In this document: piece by piece, positions 1 to 7,465 of the stretch
How positions within the stretch are numbered: the first letter of the stretch is position 1
Layout of the letters: each line of letters begins with the position of its first letter
Source of the DNA: an uncultured Eubacteriales bacterium
GTDB lineage: Bacteria; Bacillota; Clostridia; Oscillospirales; Ruminococcaceae
Length of the DNA stretch: 22,340 nt
Assembly (NCBI GenBank): GCA_902493155.1
Contig: CABUOE010000014.1
Span: forward strand, 1-22,340
Direction: 5' to 3'
The notes under the pieces: model-generated
The model's database searches: none
Told to the model about the DNA's origin: nothing
Seen by the model: only the letters and a program-made list of their open reading frames with translations
Position numbers and translations under genes: made by a program

Positions 1-1935
1 GCCTCCATTGTCAAGGAACTGATAGAAAATTCCATTGACGCGGGCGCCACCATTATTACGGTGGAAATTCAAAACGGCGGTATCCGCTTTATCCGCATCA
101 CTGACAACGGCTGCGGCATCCACCCAGCCGACGCCCCTACGGCCTTTCTCCGCCATGCCACCAGCAAAGTGAAAAACGCCAGGGATTTGGATGAGATCGG
201 CACCCTGGGATTCCGGGGGGAGGCCCTTGCCTCTATCGCGGCTGTGGCCAAAGTGGAAATGATGGCGAAAACTTCCGACGAAGAGCTGGGAACCTACGTG
301 AGAATCGAAGGGTCGGAGCTCCAGGAAGTGCGGGAGACCGGCTGCCCCCTGGGCACCACCATCACTATCCGGGACATCTTCTATAACGTGCCGGCAAGGC
401 TCAAATTTCTCAAAAAAGATGTGACCGAGGGAAATGCCGTCGCCAGTATCGTCGACAAAATCGCCCTCTCCCATCCGGAGATTTCGGTAAAGCTTATAAG
501 AGACAACAAAGTGGCCTTTCACACGCCCGGGGACGGCAAGCTTTTGAGCGCCGTTTACACCATCTTCGGCAGGGATTTCGCCCAGAACATGCTGCCTGTA
601 AGCTACGAGCTTCACGGCATCAAAGTCACCGGTCTCACCGGAAAGCCCATGTTCCATCGGGCCAATCGGTCGATGCAGCATTTTTTTATCAACGGGCGCT
701 ACACCAAGACCCGTACCTGCGGCATCGCTGCCGAGGAAGGATACCGGGGTGCCATGATGGTGGGGAAATTTCCAGCCTGTGTCTTGGAACTGGAGATGCC
801 TTTTGACCAGGTGGATGTAAACGTCCATCCGGCGAAGATCGAAGTCCGCTTTGTCAACGAAAAGGCGGTTTTTGACGCAGTTTATTTTGCGGTGAAAAGT
901 GCGGTGGCCGCTCATGGAACGCTGACGAGAAAAGAACCGGCTGTTTTACATGAAGTACCTGCGGTGCAGGAAAAAGGAGAAATATCGGCTCCAAAACCGC
1001 CTGCGAGTATTCCGAAGGACACCTTCCGGACAGATGCTTCGCTGACTGGCAGCGGGCCGTTGGACGTGGCCAGTCCTTTCCGTAGCGAAGCAGTCCCTGC
1101 AGTGCAGGAGACCATTCCCATGAGTCCGGCGGATCAGTGGCTCCCGAAAAAGCCCAAATCCATCAATATTGACGTGGAGCCCGATCCGGATGACTTTGTT
1201 CCGCCTCCTGTCACTGATGCCCGGGCGGTATTTGAGTTACACAGCTGCGATGAGGGGGAAGAAATTGTTCCCCAAAAGCCGTCGGAAACAAAACCAGAGA
1301 AAACGACAGAAACTGCGCCTATTTTGCCCGATAATAGAGAGGAACAGGAAGTGCCTCAGGCGGCTGTTCTCATGCAGGTCATCGGAGAGCTGTTCGGGAC
1401 GTATATCCTCGCCCAGATGGGGGAGGAGTTTGTCATGATCGACAAACATGCTGCCCACGAACGGATTTTATACAACAAGCTGAAGGAAAATAACGGGGAG
1501 CTGAGTAAGCAGCTGCTTTTGAGCCCGGTGACGGTTACTTTGTCGCGGCAGGAACACGAAACGGTGATGAAACAGCTGGATCTGTTTCAAAAAGCCGGCT
1601 TCCTCGTGGAAGATTTCGGAGGCCTCACAGTGATCCTCCGGTCAGTGCCCGCAGTGGCGGAGCCGGAGCGGGCAAAGGAGATGTTTTTGGACATTACGGC
1701 GAGTCTTCTCCAAAATCGGAAGGCAGATTTTCCGGAGCTTATCGAGGATATCCTCCATCGGATCGCCTGCCGGAGTGCTGTCAAAGCCCATGACCAGAAC
1801 AGTCGGGCCGAGCTGGAGGAACTAGTCAAAATCATCTGCTGCGATGAAAATGTCCGGTACTGCCCCCACGGCCGTCCGGTGATGATCCGTTATACCAGAA
1901 AAGAAATTGAGAAATTATTTGGAAGAATTGTGTAG
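1..1935 (+). CDS. mutL: DNA mismatch repair protein MutL, 5'-truncated by window edge
   Basis: The protein binds ATP, links mismatch recognition by MutS to strand processing and, in bacteria lacking MutH, nicks DNA itself. The frame is open from base 1, so the visible 644 residues lack only the first few dozen. The GHKL ATPase motifs are present: KELIENSIDAGA at residues 6-17, DNGCGI near 35 and GFRGEALASI near 70. A low-complexity Pro/Glu/Lys linker spans about 320-455. The C-terminal domain has DKHAAHE near 481, ACRSAVKAHD near 589 and CPHGRP near 621, the metal-site pattern of endonuclease-type MutL. QLLLSPV just after the DKHA motif is a possible beta-clamp binding peptide by position. 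The endonuclease motif departs from the usual DQHA(X)2E(X)4E: Q is K and the final E is N. The TAG stop is part of the TAGGAGG ribosome binding site of miaA, so the two genes are probably co-transcribed. The GTG at 61 is internal and not a real start. Confidence 0.97.
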   Translation, partial: ASIVKELIENSIDAGATIITVEIQNGGIRFIRITDNGCGIHPADAPTAFLRHATSKVKNARDLDEIGTLGFRGEALASIAAVAKVEMMAKTSDEELGTYVRIEGSELQEVRETGCPLGTTITIRDIFYNVPARLKFLKKDVTEGNAVASIVDKIALSHPEISVKLIRDNKVAFHTPGDGKLLSAVYTIFGRDFAQNMLPVSYELHGIKVTGLTGKPMFHRANRSMQHFFINGRYTKTRTCGIAAEEGYRGAMMVGKFPACVLELEMPFDQVDVNVHPAKIEVRFVNEKAVFDAVYFAVKSAVAAHGTLTRKEPAVLHEVPAVQEKGEISAPKPPASIPKDTFRTDASLTGSGPLDVASPFRSEAVPAVQETIPMSPADQWLPKKPKSINIDVEPDPDDFVPPPVTDARAVFELHSCDEGEEIVPQKPSETKPEKTTETAPILPDNREEQEVPQAAVLMQVIGELFGTYILAQMGEEFVMIDKHAAHERILYNKLKENNGELSKQLLLSPVTVTLSRQEHETVMKQLDLFQKAGFLVEDFGGLTVILRSVPAVAEPERAKEMFLDITASLLQNRKADFPELIEDILHRIACRSAVKAHDQNSRAELEELVKIICCDENVRYCPHGRPVMIRYTRKEIEKLFGRIV

Positions 1936-1946
1936 GAGGTTTGCCC

Positions 1947-2891
1947 ATGGCCGATAAAATACCGCTGGTGGCGGTAGTGGGCCCCACGGCATCGGGAAAG
2001 ACCGGCTTAGGGATTGCCATCGCGAAGCACTACGGAGGAGAAGTGGTTTCTGCTGACTCCATGCAGATTTACCGCACCATGGATATCGCCACGGCAAAGC
2101 CCACATTGGAAGAAATGGACGGGGTTCCCCACCACCTTGTCGACTTTTGGGACCCGGATAATCCCTTTTCCCTGGCGGAATACATAGAGTTGGCCAAGAA
2201 GGCCATCGACGATATCCATAGCCGTGGAAAATTACCGGTGCTAGTGGGGGGGACAGGACTTTACGTCAACACTCTGCTTGACAATGTTACCTTAGGGGAA
2301 AGCGGCGGGGATGAGGCGCTCCGGGCAGAGCTTCTTCGGGAAGCGGAGGAAAAGGGAAACGGCTATTTACTGGCAGAGCTTCGCACCTTTGACCCGGAGA
2401 CGGCGGAGAACCTTCATGAGAACAACCTTCTGCGCATCGTCCGCGCCATCGAAGTGTATCGTCTGACGGGAGTCACCATGTCTGAGTGGGTGAAACGGAG
2501 TCACGAACAAGAATCTCCTTACCGCTTCTGCATGATCGGTTTAAATTACAAAGACCGTCAGAATTTATACGACCGGATTAACCTGCGGGTGGATCAGATG
2601 ATGGCGGAGGGGCTTTTGGAGGAGGCGAGAACGGTGCTTGGGGCGCCTTTACAGACCTCTGCTCAGGCCATCGGCTACAAGGAACTAAAGCCTTACCTAG
2701 AAGGAGAGCTCCCTCTCGATGTATGCGTGGAAAAACTCAAGCAAAGCACCCGCCGCTACGCCAAACGGCAGCTCACTTGGTTTAGGCGTGACGAGCGGAT
2801 TCACTGGATTTATCCCGACGAGGAGAAGATTTTTACAAAAATTTTTGAAAAATCTATAAAAATCATAGAAAATTCCGGCATATTGTGCTAA
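1947..2891 (+). CDS. miaA: tRNA dimethylallyltransferase MiaA
   Basis: MiaA transfers the dimethylallyl group of DMAPP to N6 of A37 in tRNAs that read codons beginning with U. The 314-residue length is usual. Visible motifs are the P-loop GPTASGKT at residues 12-19, DSMQIYRTMDIATAKP, HHLVDFWDP, GGTGLY, RAIEVYRLTG, QAIGYKEL and the C-terminal KQSTRRYAKRQLTWFRRD. I chose the ATG at 1947 over the in-frame TTG at 1941. AGGAGG at 1934-1939 lies 7 bases before the ATG but almost touches the TTG. The gene follows mutL by 11 bases, and mutL-miaA-hfq is a common order in Firmicutes. Its last codons and stop overlap a candidate promoter for hfq. Confidence 0.97.
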   Translation: MADKIPLVAVVGPTASGKTGLGIAIAKHYGGEVVSADSMQIYRTMDIATAKPTLEEMDGVPHHLVDFWDPDNPFSLAEYIELAKKAIDDIHSRGKLPVLVGGTGLYVNTLLDNVTLGESGGDEALRAELLREAEEKGNGYLLAELRTFDPETAENLHENNLLRIVRAIEVYRLTGVTMSEWVKRSHEQESPYRFCMIGLNYKDRQNLYDRINLRVDQMMAEGLLEEARTVLGAPLQTSAQAIGYKELKPYLEGELPLDVCVEKLKQSTRRYAKRQLTWFRRDERIHWIYPDEEKIFTKIFEKSIKIIENSGILC

Positions 2892-2894
2892 TAT
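2866..2894 (+). promoter_or_regulatory. Candidate sigma-A promoter for hfq
   Basis: TAGAAA at 2866-2871 and TAATAT at 2889-2894 are 17 bases apart, and an extended -10 TGC directly precedes TAATAT. The miaA stop codon lies inside the -10 box. Transcription would begin near 2901 and give hfq a leader of about 50 bases. The match is inferred by eye. The surrounding DNA is AT-rich, which raises the chance of a random match. Confidence 0.45.
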
Positions 2895-2950
2895 AAAACT
2901 GTATACCTATTTCTATTTCCAATATACAGAGAGATAAGGGGGATGAATGG

Positions 2951-3187
2951 ATGAAAAACCTGAATTTGCAGGATGTCTTTTTGAATCAGGCGCGTAAAGA
3001 CAGAATTACTGTGACGATTTATTTAACCAATGGGTTCCAGTTTCGGGGCGTTGTCAAGGGATTCGATAATTTCACAGTGATTCTGGACTGCGACGGCAAG
3101 CAAAACCTGGTCTACAAACACGCGGTCTCGACGATTATCCCGTCGAAGCCCATAGCGATTCTGTCTGCCGACGAGGATGTGGAGTAA
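2951..3187 (+). CDS. hfq: RNA-binding protein Hfq
   Basis: Hfq is a hexameric Sm-like RNA chaperone that helps small RNAs pair with mRNAs, although its role in Firmicutes is often modest. The 78-residue protein is nearly all Sm core. It has NLQDVFLNQARK at the N-terminus (proximal-face helix), an Sm1 region with NGFQFRGVVKGFDNFTV, and the Sm2 signature YKHAVSTI followed by a short acidic tail. The start is the ATG at 2951, preceded by AAGGGGG at 2936-2942 with 8 bases between. The ATG at 2943 runs only three codons and the one at 2947 is in another frame. It follows miaA, as in many bacteria. The next gene begins in the same frame on the codon right after the TAA stop. Confidence 0.97.
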   Translation: MKNLNLQDVFLNQARKDRITVTIYLTNGFQFRGVVKGFDNFTVILDCDGKQNLVYKHAVSTIIPSKPIAILSADEDVE

Positions 3188-4411
3188 TTGAACTCGGATA
3201 AGGTTATCAAGATTTCAACCGTCGTATTGTCGGCGTTTGTAATTATTTACGTCATCTGCCAGATGTTTCGGTTTGGCGGGAAGGATTATGCCACCCAGAC
3301 GGTCTACGAGCAGACCGTCAACGATACCATTCCAGTAGAGGGCATTATTTTTCGGGACGAAACGGTGATTCCTGTTGGGGGAAACGGCATTATCAGCTGC
3401 AATTATGCGGTTGGGGAAAAGGTTTCCACCAAAACACAGCTGGGAAGCGTTTACCAGAACCAGGCTGCCATCGACGAGCAGCGGGAGCTGAAAAACGTGG
3501 AGCAAACTTTGGAAACTCTCCAAAAAATACAGCAGAATGGGGACGCTTCGGAAATCGTCAAGCCTGAGGTTTTAAACAGTTCTATCAGCGAGTACGGTGA
3601 GCGGCTGATTACCGCTCGGGACACAGAGAACTTTTCGAAACTCTCCGATATCCGCACAGGGCTCACAGAGACTTATGCCAAGCGGAATCTTTTAATGGAC
3701 AGCGGCACCGATTATACTGAGACAATTCAAAATCTCACAAATCAGCGGGATTCTTTGAAGGCAGGCCTTGGCGGTACGTCTCAGGCTTTTTATTCCACTG
3801 CCGCCGGCTATTTCGTCGACCATGTGGACGGGCAGGAGGAGACCCTAACAGAGGATTACATGGAGACCCTGACGGCGGGGCAGATCAGCGATTTTGTCAA
3901 ATCCTATCAGGGGTATCAGGCGGACTCTACTTCGGTGAAAATCGTAAAGGATCATAACTGGTACTACGCGGTAACGGTTTCCGAGGAGCACGCCAAATCT
4001 TTAAAAGCGGGGAGTAAGGCGACCCTTCAGTTCCCGACTGAGAAGGAGTCGGTGCCTGCGACAGTTCAATCGGTGGATTTCGACGAAGCGTCCGGCCTGT
4101 ACAGGGTTGTATTTTTGGGAGATACCATCAACGGCTTTTTGTTGAGCACCAGGGTGCAGTCGGCAGAAGTGCTGGTCAGCTCTTATAAGGGACTCAAGGT
4201 TCCCAAGGAAGCTATCCGGTTTAAGGACGACGAGATGGGTGTCTACATCAAAACGATGAACAAGGTGTATTTCCGCAAGCTGGACAAGCTCTATGAGACT
4301 GACGATTTTGTCATTAGCAGGACTTATTACGACAACAAGGAAGGCTATCTGGAACTTTACGATGATGTGATTGTGAAGGGTAAGGATTTATATGACCAAA
4401 AACCAGTGTGA
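3188..4411 (+). CDS. HlyD-like membrane-anchored envelope protein (efflux adaptor-like)
   Basis: The 407-residue protein has a short N-terminal tail and one membrane span at about residues 9-27, then a long external part. That begins with VEGIIFRDE...GGNGIISCNYAVGEKV, which resembles the lipoyl-like barrel of HlyD/membrane-fusion adaptors. A predicted helical region with many Q, E and L follows at about 95-190, and then a beta-rich C-terminus. Adaptors of this class normally link an inner-membrane exporter to the outside, but no exporter gene adjoins it. The start must be TTG at 3188 or later, because the codon before it is the in-frame hfq stop. The only nearby ribosome binding match, GGAG at 3181-3184, is close at 3 bases. 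It overlaps yggS by 20 bases. Its place next to the division genes suggests an envelope role, which is inference. Family assignment is moderate, exact function unknown. Confidence 0.8.
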   Translation: MNSDKVIKISTVVLSAFVIIYVICQMFRFGGKDYATQTVYEQTVNDTIPVEGIIFRDETVIPVGGNGIISCNYAVGEKVSTKTQLGSVYQNQAAIDEQRELKNVEQTLETLQKIQQNGDASEIVKPEVLNSSISEYGERLITARDTENFSKLSDIRTGLTETYAKRNLLMDSGTDYTETIQNLTNQRDSLKAGLGGTSQAFYSTAAGYFVDHVDGQEETLTEDYMETLTAGQISDFVKSYQGYQADSTSVKIVKDHNWYYAVTVSEEHAKSLKAGSKATLQFPTEKESVPATVQSVDFDEASGLYRVVFLGDTINGFLLSTRVQSAEVLVSSYKGLKVPKEAIRFKDDEMGVYIKTMNKVYFRKLDKLYETDDFVISRTYYDNKEGYLELYDDVIVKGKDLYDQKPV

Positions 4412-5126
4412 GCAAATGGATGAATCTTTTGGCTGGGACGTCCGGCAAAACATAGAGGAAATCCGGGCAAATGTGAAAGAAGCGGCGCAGGCCGCCGGGC
4501 GGGCGGAAAAGGACATCGTTTTGATGGCGGTGACGAAAACGGTACCGCCGGAACGGGTGAATGTGGCCCTTCAGGAGGGAATTTGCCTTCTAGGGGAGAA
4601 CCGGGTACAGGAAATCTGTCAAAAAGCTGCATTTTACCGGGCTTCCAAGGACAAAATTCATTTTATTGGACACTTGCAGACCAATAAGATTCGAGATATA
4701 ATAGAAAAGGTAAGTATGATTGAGTCGGTGGACTCTCTGCATCTGGCACAAGCCCTGTCCCGGGAATGCGAAAAACGCGGGATGGAGATGGATATTTTAT
4801 TGCAGGTGAACATCGGCAAAGAGGAAACAAAAAGCGGCTTCTATGAAGAAGAGGTCTTGGACGCGGTGGAACGTATCGCAAAACTGCCCGGTTTGAAAGC
4901 TAAGGGACTGATGACCATTCCGCCTCGGTTTTCCGGAACATTGTACTTTGAGAAGATGCAGGAACTGTTTTTGCTCTGCAAAGAGAAAAAAATAGAAGGG
5001 GCGGATTTTTCCGTTCTGTCCATGGGAATGTCAGACGATTACAGGGAGGCCATCGCCTGCGGCTCCACCCAGATACGCTTAGGACGAGCAATTTTTGGGG
5101 AACGCCCTGCGGTGAAATCGCATTAG
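4392..5126 (+). CDS. yggS: YggS/YlmE/PROSC family PLP-binding protein
   Basis: This family binds pyridoxal 5'-phosphate and helps keep PLP and amino acid pools in balance; it has no established catalytic activity. The 244-residue protein has the family hallmarks: AVTKTVPPERV with the PLP lysine at K49, LGENRVQE, HFIGHLQTNKI, the SVDS strand, LQVNIGKEETKSGF, and the C-terminal SMGMSDDYREAIACGSTQIRLGRAIFG phosphate-binding region. I chose the ATG at 4392, which has AAGGA at 4382-4386 five bases upstream, over the ATG at 4416, which has no clear ribosome binding site. It overlaps the preceding gene and lies 23 bases before sepF. In Bacillus its orthologue ylmE is also upstream of sepF. Confidence 0.95.
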   Translation: MTKNQCEQMDESFGWDVRQNIEEIRANVKEAAQAAGRAEKDIVLMAVTKTVPPERVNVALQEGICLLGENRVQEICQKAAFYRASKDKIHFIGHLQTNKIRDIIEKVSMIESVDSLHLAQALSRECEKRGMEMDILLQVNIGKEETKSGFYEEEVLDAVERIAKLPGLKAKGLMTIPPRFSGTLYFEKMQELFLLCKEKKIEGADFSVLSMGMSDDYREAIACGSTQIRLGRAIFGERPAVKSH

Positions 5127-5149
5127 TTTGTTGAAAGGCAGGAATACAT

Positions 5150-5602
5150 ATGGGATTGGTACAGAAATTTAAAGACATGTTCACCGAGTACGACGACGAG
5201 TACGATGATGAACTGGAACCGGCTCCTGAAATAGAGGATTTTGACCAGATTAAACGGGAAACCGGCAGCAACTACAGCGAAATGCCCAACATGAACCGCA
5301 GCAAGGTGGTTAACATCCATGCTACCACCCAACTGCAGGTGATGCTGGTAAAGCCGGAGCGTTTTGAGGACGCCCGGACCATCGCCGAGCATTTAAACCA
5401 GAAACGCACCGTAGTTTTGAACCTGGAGTCCGCTTCCAAAGAGCTGTCCAGACGGCTTCTGGACTTTTTGAGCGGCGTCGCCTTTGCCAACAACGGTGAA
5501 GTGAAGCGGGTGGCCAACAGCACCTTTATCATCACTCCTTCCAATGTGAATTTGATGGGCGATCTGCTGGACGAGCTGGAAAACAGCGGCGTATATTTCT
5601 AA
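5150..5602 (+). CDS. sepF: Cell division protein SepF
   Basis: SepF tethers FtsZ to the membrane and organises FtsZ filaments at the division site. The 150-residue protein is of normal length. It starts with an amphipathic membrane-targeting helix (MGLVQKFKDMF), followed by an acidic, Asp/Glu/Tyr-rich flexible linker to about residue 50. The globular C-terminal domain runs from about 62 to 150 and contains VKPERFEDARTIAEHL, RTVVLNLE, RRLLDFLSGVAFA and the terminal strand TFIITPSNV. A purine-rich ribosome binding site (AAAGGCAGGA) precedes the ATG. It sits between yggS and ylmH as in Bacillus, except that ylmG is absent. An imperfect hairpin follows the stop codon. Confidence 0.96.
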   Translation: MGLVQKFKDMFTEYDDEYDDELEPAPEIEDFDQIKRETGSNYSEMPNMNRSKVVNIHATTQLQVMLVKPERFEDARTIAEHLNQKRTVVLNLESASKELSRRLLDFLSGVAFANNGEVKRVANSTFIITPSNVNLMGDLLDELENSGVYF

Positions 5603-5609
5603 GAGAATG

Positions 5610-5660
5610 TATAAAAGGCTGTGTTCCTTAAAAGGGGGCGCAGCCTATAGGTCTTTTATA
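5610..5660 (+). other. Imperfect hairpin between sepF and ylmH
   Basis: AGGCTGTG at 5616-5623 pairs with CGCAGCCT at 5639-5646 (8 bp including one G-U), enclosing CCTT/AAGG near the loop. An outer AT-rich arm, TATAAAAG at 5610-5617 with CTTTTATA at 5653-5660, could extend or compete with it. Only a weak T-run (CTTTTATATT) follows, so this could be a weak terminator, an mRNA processing site or a stabilising 3' end for sepF mRNA. ylmH begins 23 bases further on. Confidence 0.4.
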
Positions 5661-5682
5661 TTACAAGTTTTGATGAGGACAG

Positions 5683-6444
5683 ATGGATAAGGAACAAAAG
5701 GAACGGGAGTATTTCTTAGCGGGAATCCGGAATCTCATTGAATTGTCGATGCGGCAGGATGCAATGAAATTCAGCAGCTTTCTCAATGAGCAGCAACAGG
5801 CCATGGCGGAACCCATCGTCCGTAAAAGCGGAGCACAGTACCGATTTTACGGCGGTTTTTCCGGAGCTCAGAGACTGATGCTTGGAGTGTTTCCCGACTA
5901 TACGGAGCCTTTGGACGAGTATTTTCCCATCGGGGCGTTTACTTTCCGATATCCTGAGAACTATCATCTGTCACACAGAGATTTTCTGGGCACCTTGATG
6001 GCGCAGCAGATTAAGCGGGAAACCATCGGGGACATTGTGATTACCCCCGGCAAGGCGGTTCTGTTTGCCGAAGAACGGGTTCACAAAGTAGTGGCGACGC
6101 AGATCGACAAGGTCGGCGGCGTCGGCGTTACGGTCGAACAGGGCCTTGATGGGCCTGTGACGGCTGTACAGAAATTTAGGGAATTAAAAGGGACTCTGGC
6201 ATCTCTCCGACTGGATGCTTCGGTGTCGCTGGTGACGGGCCTCAGCCGAGAAAAAGCGGCGAAGCTGATTACAAGCGGCATGGTCATGCTCAACTACCTG
6301 GAAAAAAACCAGGGAACTGCACTCCTCAAGGAGGGGGACATACTTACGGTACGCGGCTACGGAAAATTCCGATTGACCACCGTGGGCCACGAAACACGAA
6401 AGGGAAGAATCAGCGTTTTGTTTGACGCTTTTGTAAACGAATAA
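5683..6444 (+). CDS. ylmH: YlmH family S4-domain RNA-binding protein
   Basis: YlmH is an RNA-binding protein of the division cluster in Gram-positives, with a role in handling obstructed large ribosomal subunits reported for the Bacillus protein. The 253-residue length is typical. The N-terminal two thirds carry the family region with SGAQRLMLGVFPDY, FRYPENYHLSHRDFLGTLM and GDIVITPGKAVLF. The C-terminal S4 domain begins near residue 181, with SLVTGLSREKAAKLITSG followed by a strand motif containing GDILTVRGYGKF. The ATG at 5683 follows a GAGGA ribosome binding site about 5 bases upstream. It lies between sepF and divIVA as in related genomes. Whether it is read from the upstream operon depends on the hairpin after sepF. 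Confidence 0.93.
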   Translation: MDKEQKEREYFLAGIRNLIELSMRQDAMKFSSFLNEQQQAMAEPIVRKSGAQYRFYGGFSGAQRLMLGVFPDYTEPLDEYFPIGAFTFRYPENYHLSHRDFLGTLMAQQIKRETIGDIVITPGKAVLFAEERVHKVVATQIDKVGGVGVTVEQGLDGPVTAVQKFRELKGTLASLRLDASVSLVTGLSREKAAKLITSGMVMLNYLEKNQGTALLKEGDILTVRGYGKFRLTTVGHETRKGRISVLFDAFVNE

Positions 6445-6491
6445 AGAAATGGGCATTTTGACGAAATTTTATTGGGAAAGAGGGAACTTCT

Positions 6492-7250
6492 ATGAGCAAA
6501 CCGGTGAAAATGTTTGAAAAAGCAGCCTTTGGCTATCGTCCCGAAGACGTGGACAACCACATTGATGAACTAAATCAACAGATTTCCTCCCTGGAAGCAG
6601 AAAAAGAAGAACTGGTCGCCAAAATGAGGGTTTTGGCGGAGAAAATAAATGAGTACCGCAAAGAAGAATCCGATTTAAAGGACGCCTTGCTGGGTGCTCA
6701 GAAGATGGGCAACACCATCCTGAATGATGCAAAGACCAAAGCGGATATGATGATCACAGACGCCAAAAACCGCGCCGACCGGATGGTTTACGACGCTCAG
6801 AAACAGGCGGAGGAAACAGTAGGCGCTATTCAGCGGCAGACCGAGAAGGAAAAAATGACCTTGGTCAAGATGCAGAAAGAAGTTTCCGACTTTAAGGCCA
6901 CGCTGCTCGCTACCTATAAGCGGCACCTGAACGTCATTACTAACCTTCCCGAGATGGACGCGGAAACAGCGGAATTTTATAACGAAAAGCTGGGCGGTAT
7001 TAAAGAAGAGACAGCAGAGGAAGCGCAAGAAACTGTTGCGGAGGTAACGGAAGAAGTGCCGGCCAATCCTGAAGCTGTTGAAGCTCCCGCCGCGACGGAA
7101 GCGGTAGAAGAAACGGATGAAACGGTTTCTACCATGCGCTTTGATAAAGTGCAGAGCAATAATCCGAAGCCCGCTTTTACCCCCAACCGCAAACCGACCT
7201 TTGAGGAGAAGTTCGGGGAGCTGAAATTCGGGAAAAACAACAACCGATAA
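6492..7250 (+). CDS. divIVA: DivIVA family cell-pole/division scaffold protein
   Basis: DivIVA proteins bind curved membrane at poles and septa and recruit division, sporulation or wall-growth factors. The 252-residue protein opens with the family N-terminal motif (KMFEKAAFGYRPEDVDNHIDEL, GY..EDVD), followed by coiled-coil heptads from about 28 to 70 and a second helical segment (100-150) rich in Ala, Lys and Asp. An acidic Glu/Ala/Val-rich, Pro-containing tail spans about 170-212, and a basic C-terminal segment ends in GKNNNR. The tail is probably disordered and makes this protein longer than the Bacillus one. The ribosome binding site GAAAGAGGGAA precedes the ATG. It closes the yggS-sepF-ylmH block and is followed by a large palindromic hairpin. 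Confidence 0.94.
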   Translation: MSKPVKMFEKAAFGYRPEDVDNHIDELNQQISSLEAEKEELVAKMRVLAEKINEYRKEESDLKDALLGAQKMGNTILNDAKTKADMMITDAKNRADRMVYDAQKQAEETVGAIQRQTEKEKMTLVKMQKEVSDFKATLLATYKRHLNVITNLPEMDAETAEFYNEKLGGIKEETAEEAQETVAEVTEEVPANPEAVEAPAATEAVEETDETVSTMRFDKVQSNNPKPAFTPNRKPTFEEKFGELKFGKNNNR

Positions 7251-7272
7251 TAGAGAATGATATCATTTGCCG

Positions 7273-7300
7273 GTTGCCGCAAAAATTTTTTTGCGGCAAC
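7273..7300 (+). terminator. Perfect 28-base palindrome after divIVA, terminator-like
   Basis: The left arm at 7273-7285 (GTTGCCGC plus five A) is an exact reverse complement of the right arm at 7288-7300, leaving TT in the middle. The T-run lies inside the stem and loop, and none follows the stem on the + strand (CTACTTATG). It is a strong hairpin where a terminator is expected, but it does not have the standard form. Confidence 0.5.
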
Positions 7301-7402
7301 TACTTATGCCAAAGCAAAATTTTAAGACGTATGGCGTCTATTCATAAAATATCCCGCATTTACTGAAACAAGCGAACAAAGCCGTATTGTGTTGTTGCGG
7401 TA

Positions 7403-7428
7403 TTGACAAATGACGCGGCTGCTAAAAT
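7403..7428 (+). promoter_or_regulatory. Candidate promoter for lspA-rluD
   Basis: A consensus -35 TTGACA (7403-7408) is followed by an extended -10, TGC-TAAAAT (TAAAAT at 7423-7428). The spacer is only 14 bases, shorter than the usual 16-18, so activity may be weak or factor-dependent. It lies after the divIVA hairpin and 37 bases before the lspA start, a sensible place for a promoter. Confidence 0.35.
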
Positions 7429-7465
7429 GGCGTGGAGACAAGTCCTATTGCTGGGAGGAAAAAGA

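Noticed and set aside
61..1935. GTG at 61 as the mutL start
   Set aside because: The frame is open upstream to base 1 and encodes the conserved KELIENSIDAGA motif, so the true start lies before the window.
1941..1946. TTG at 1941 as the miaA start
   Set aside because: AGGAGG ends one base before it, too close. The ATG at 1947 has ideal spacing.
4357..4632. Pro-rich minus-strand ORF over the start of yggS
   Set aside because: It is antisense to the conserved PLP-lysine region of yggS, and its low-complexity composition reflects the opposite strand.
7403..7465. N-terminal extension of lspA from TTG at 7403
   Set aside because: It adds 21 residues foreign to the family and the TTG is part of a TTGACA box. 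The ATG at 7466 has GGGAGG at good spacing.
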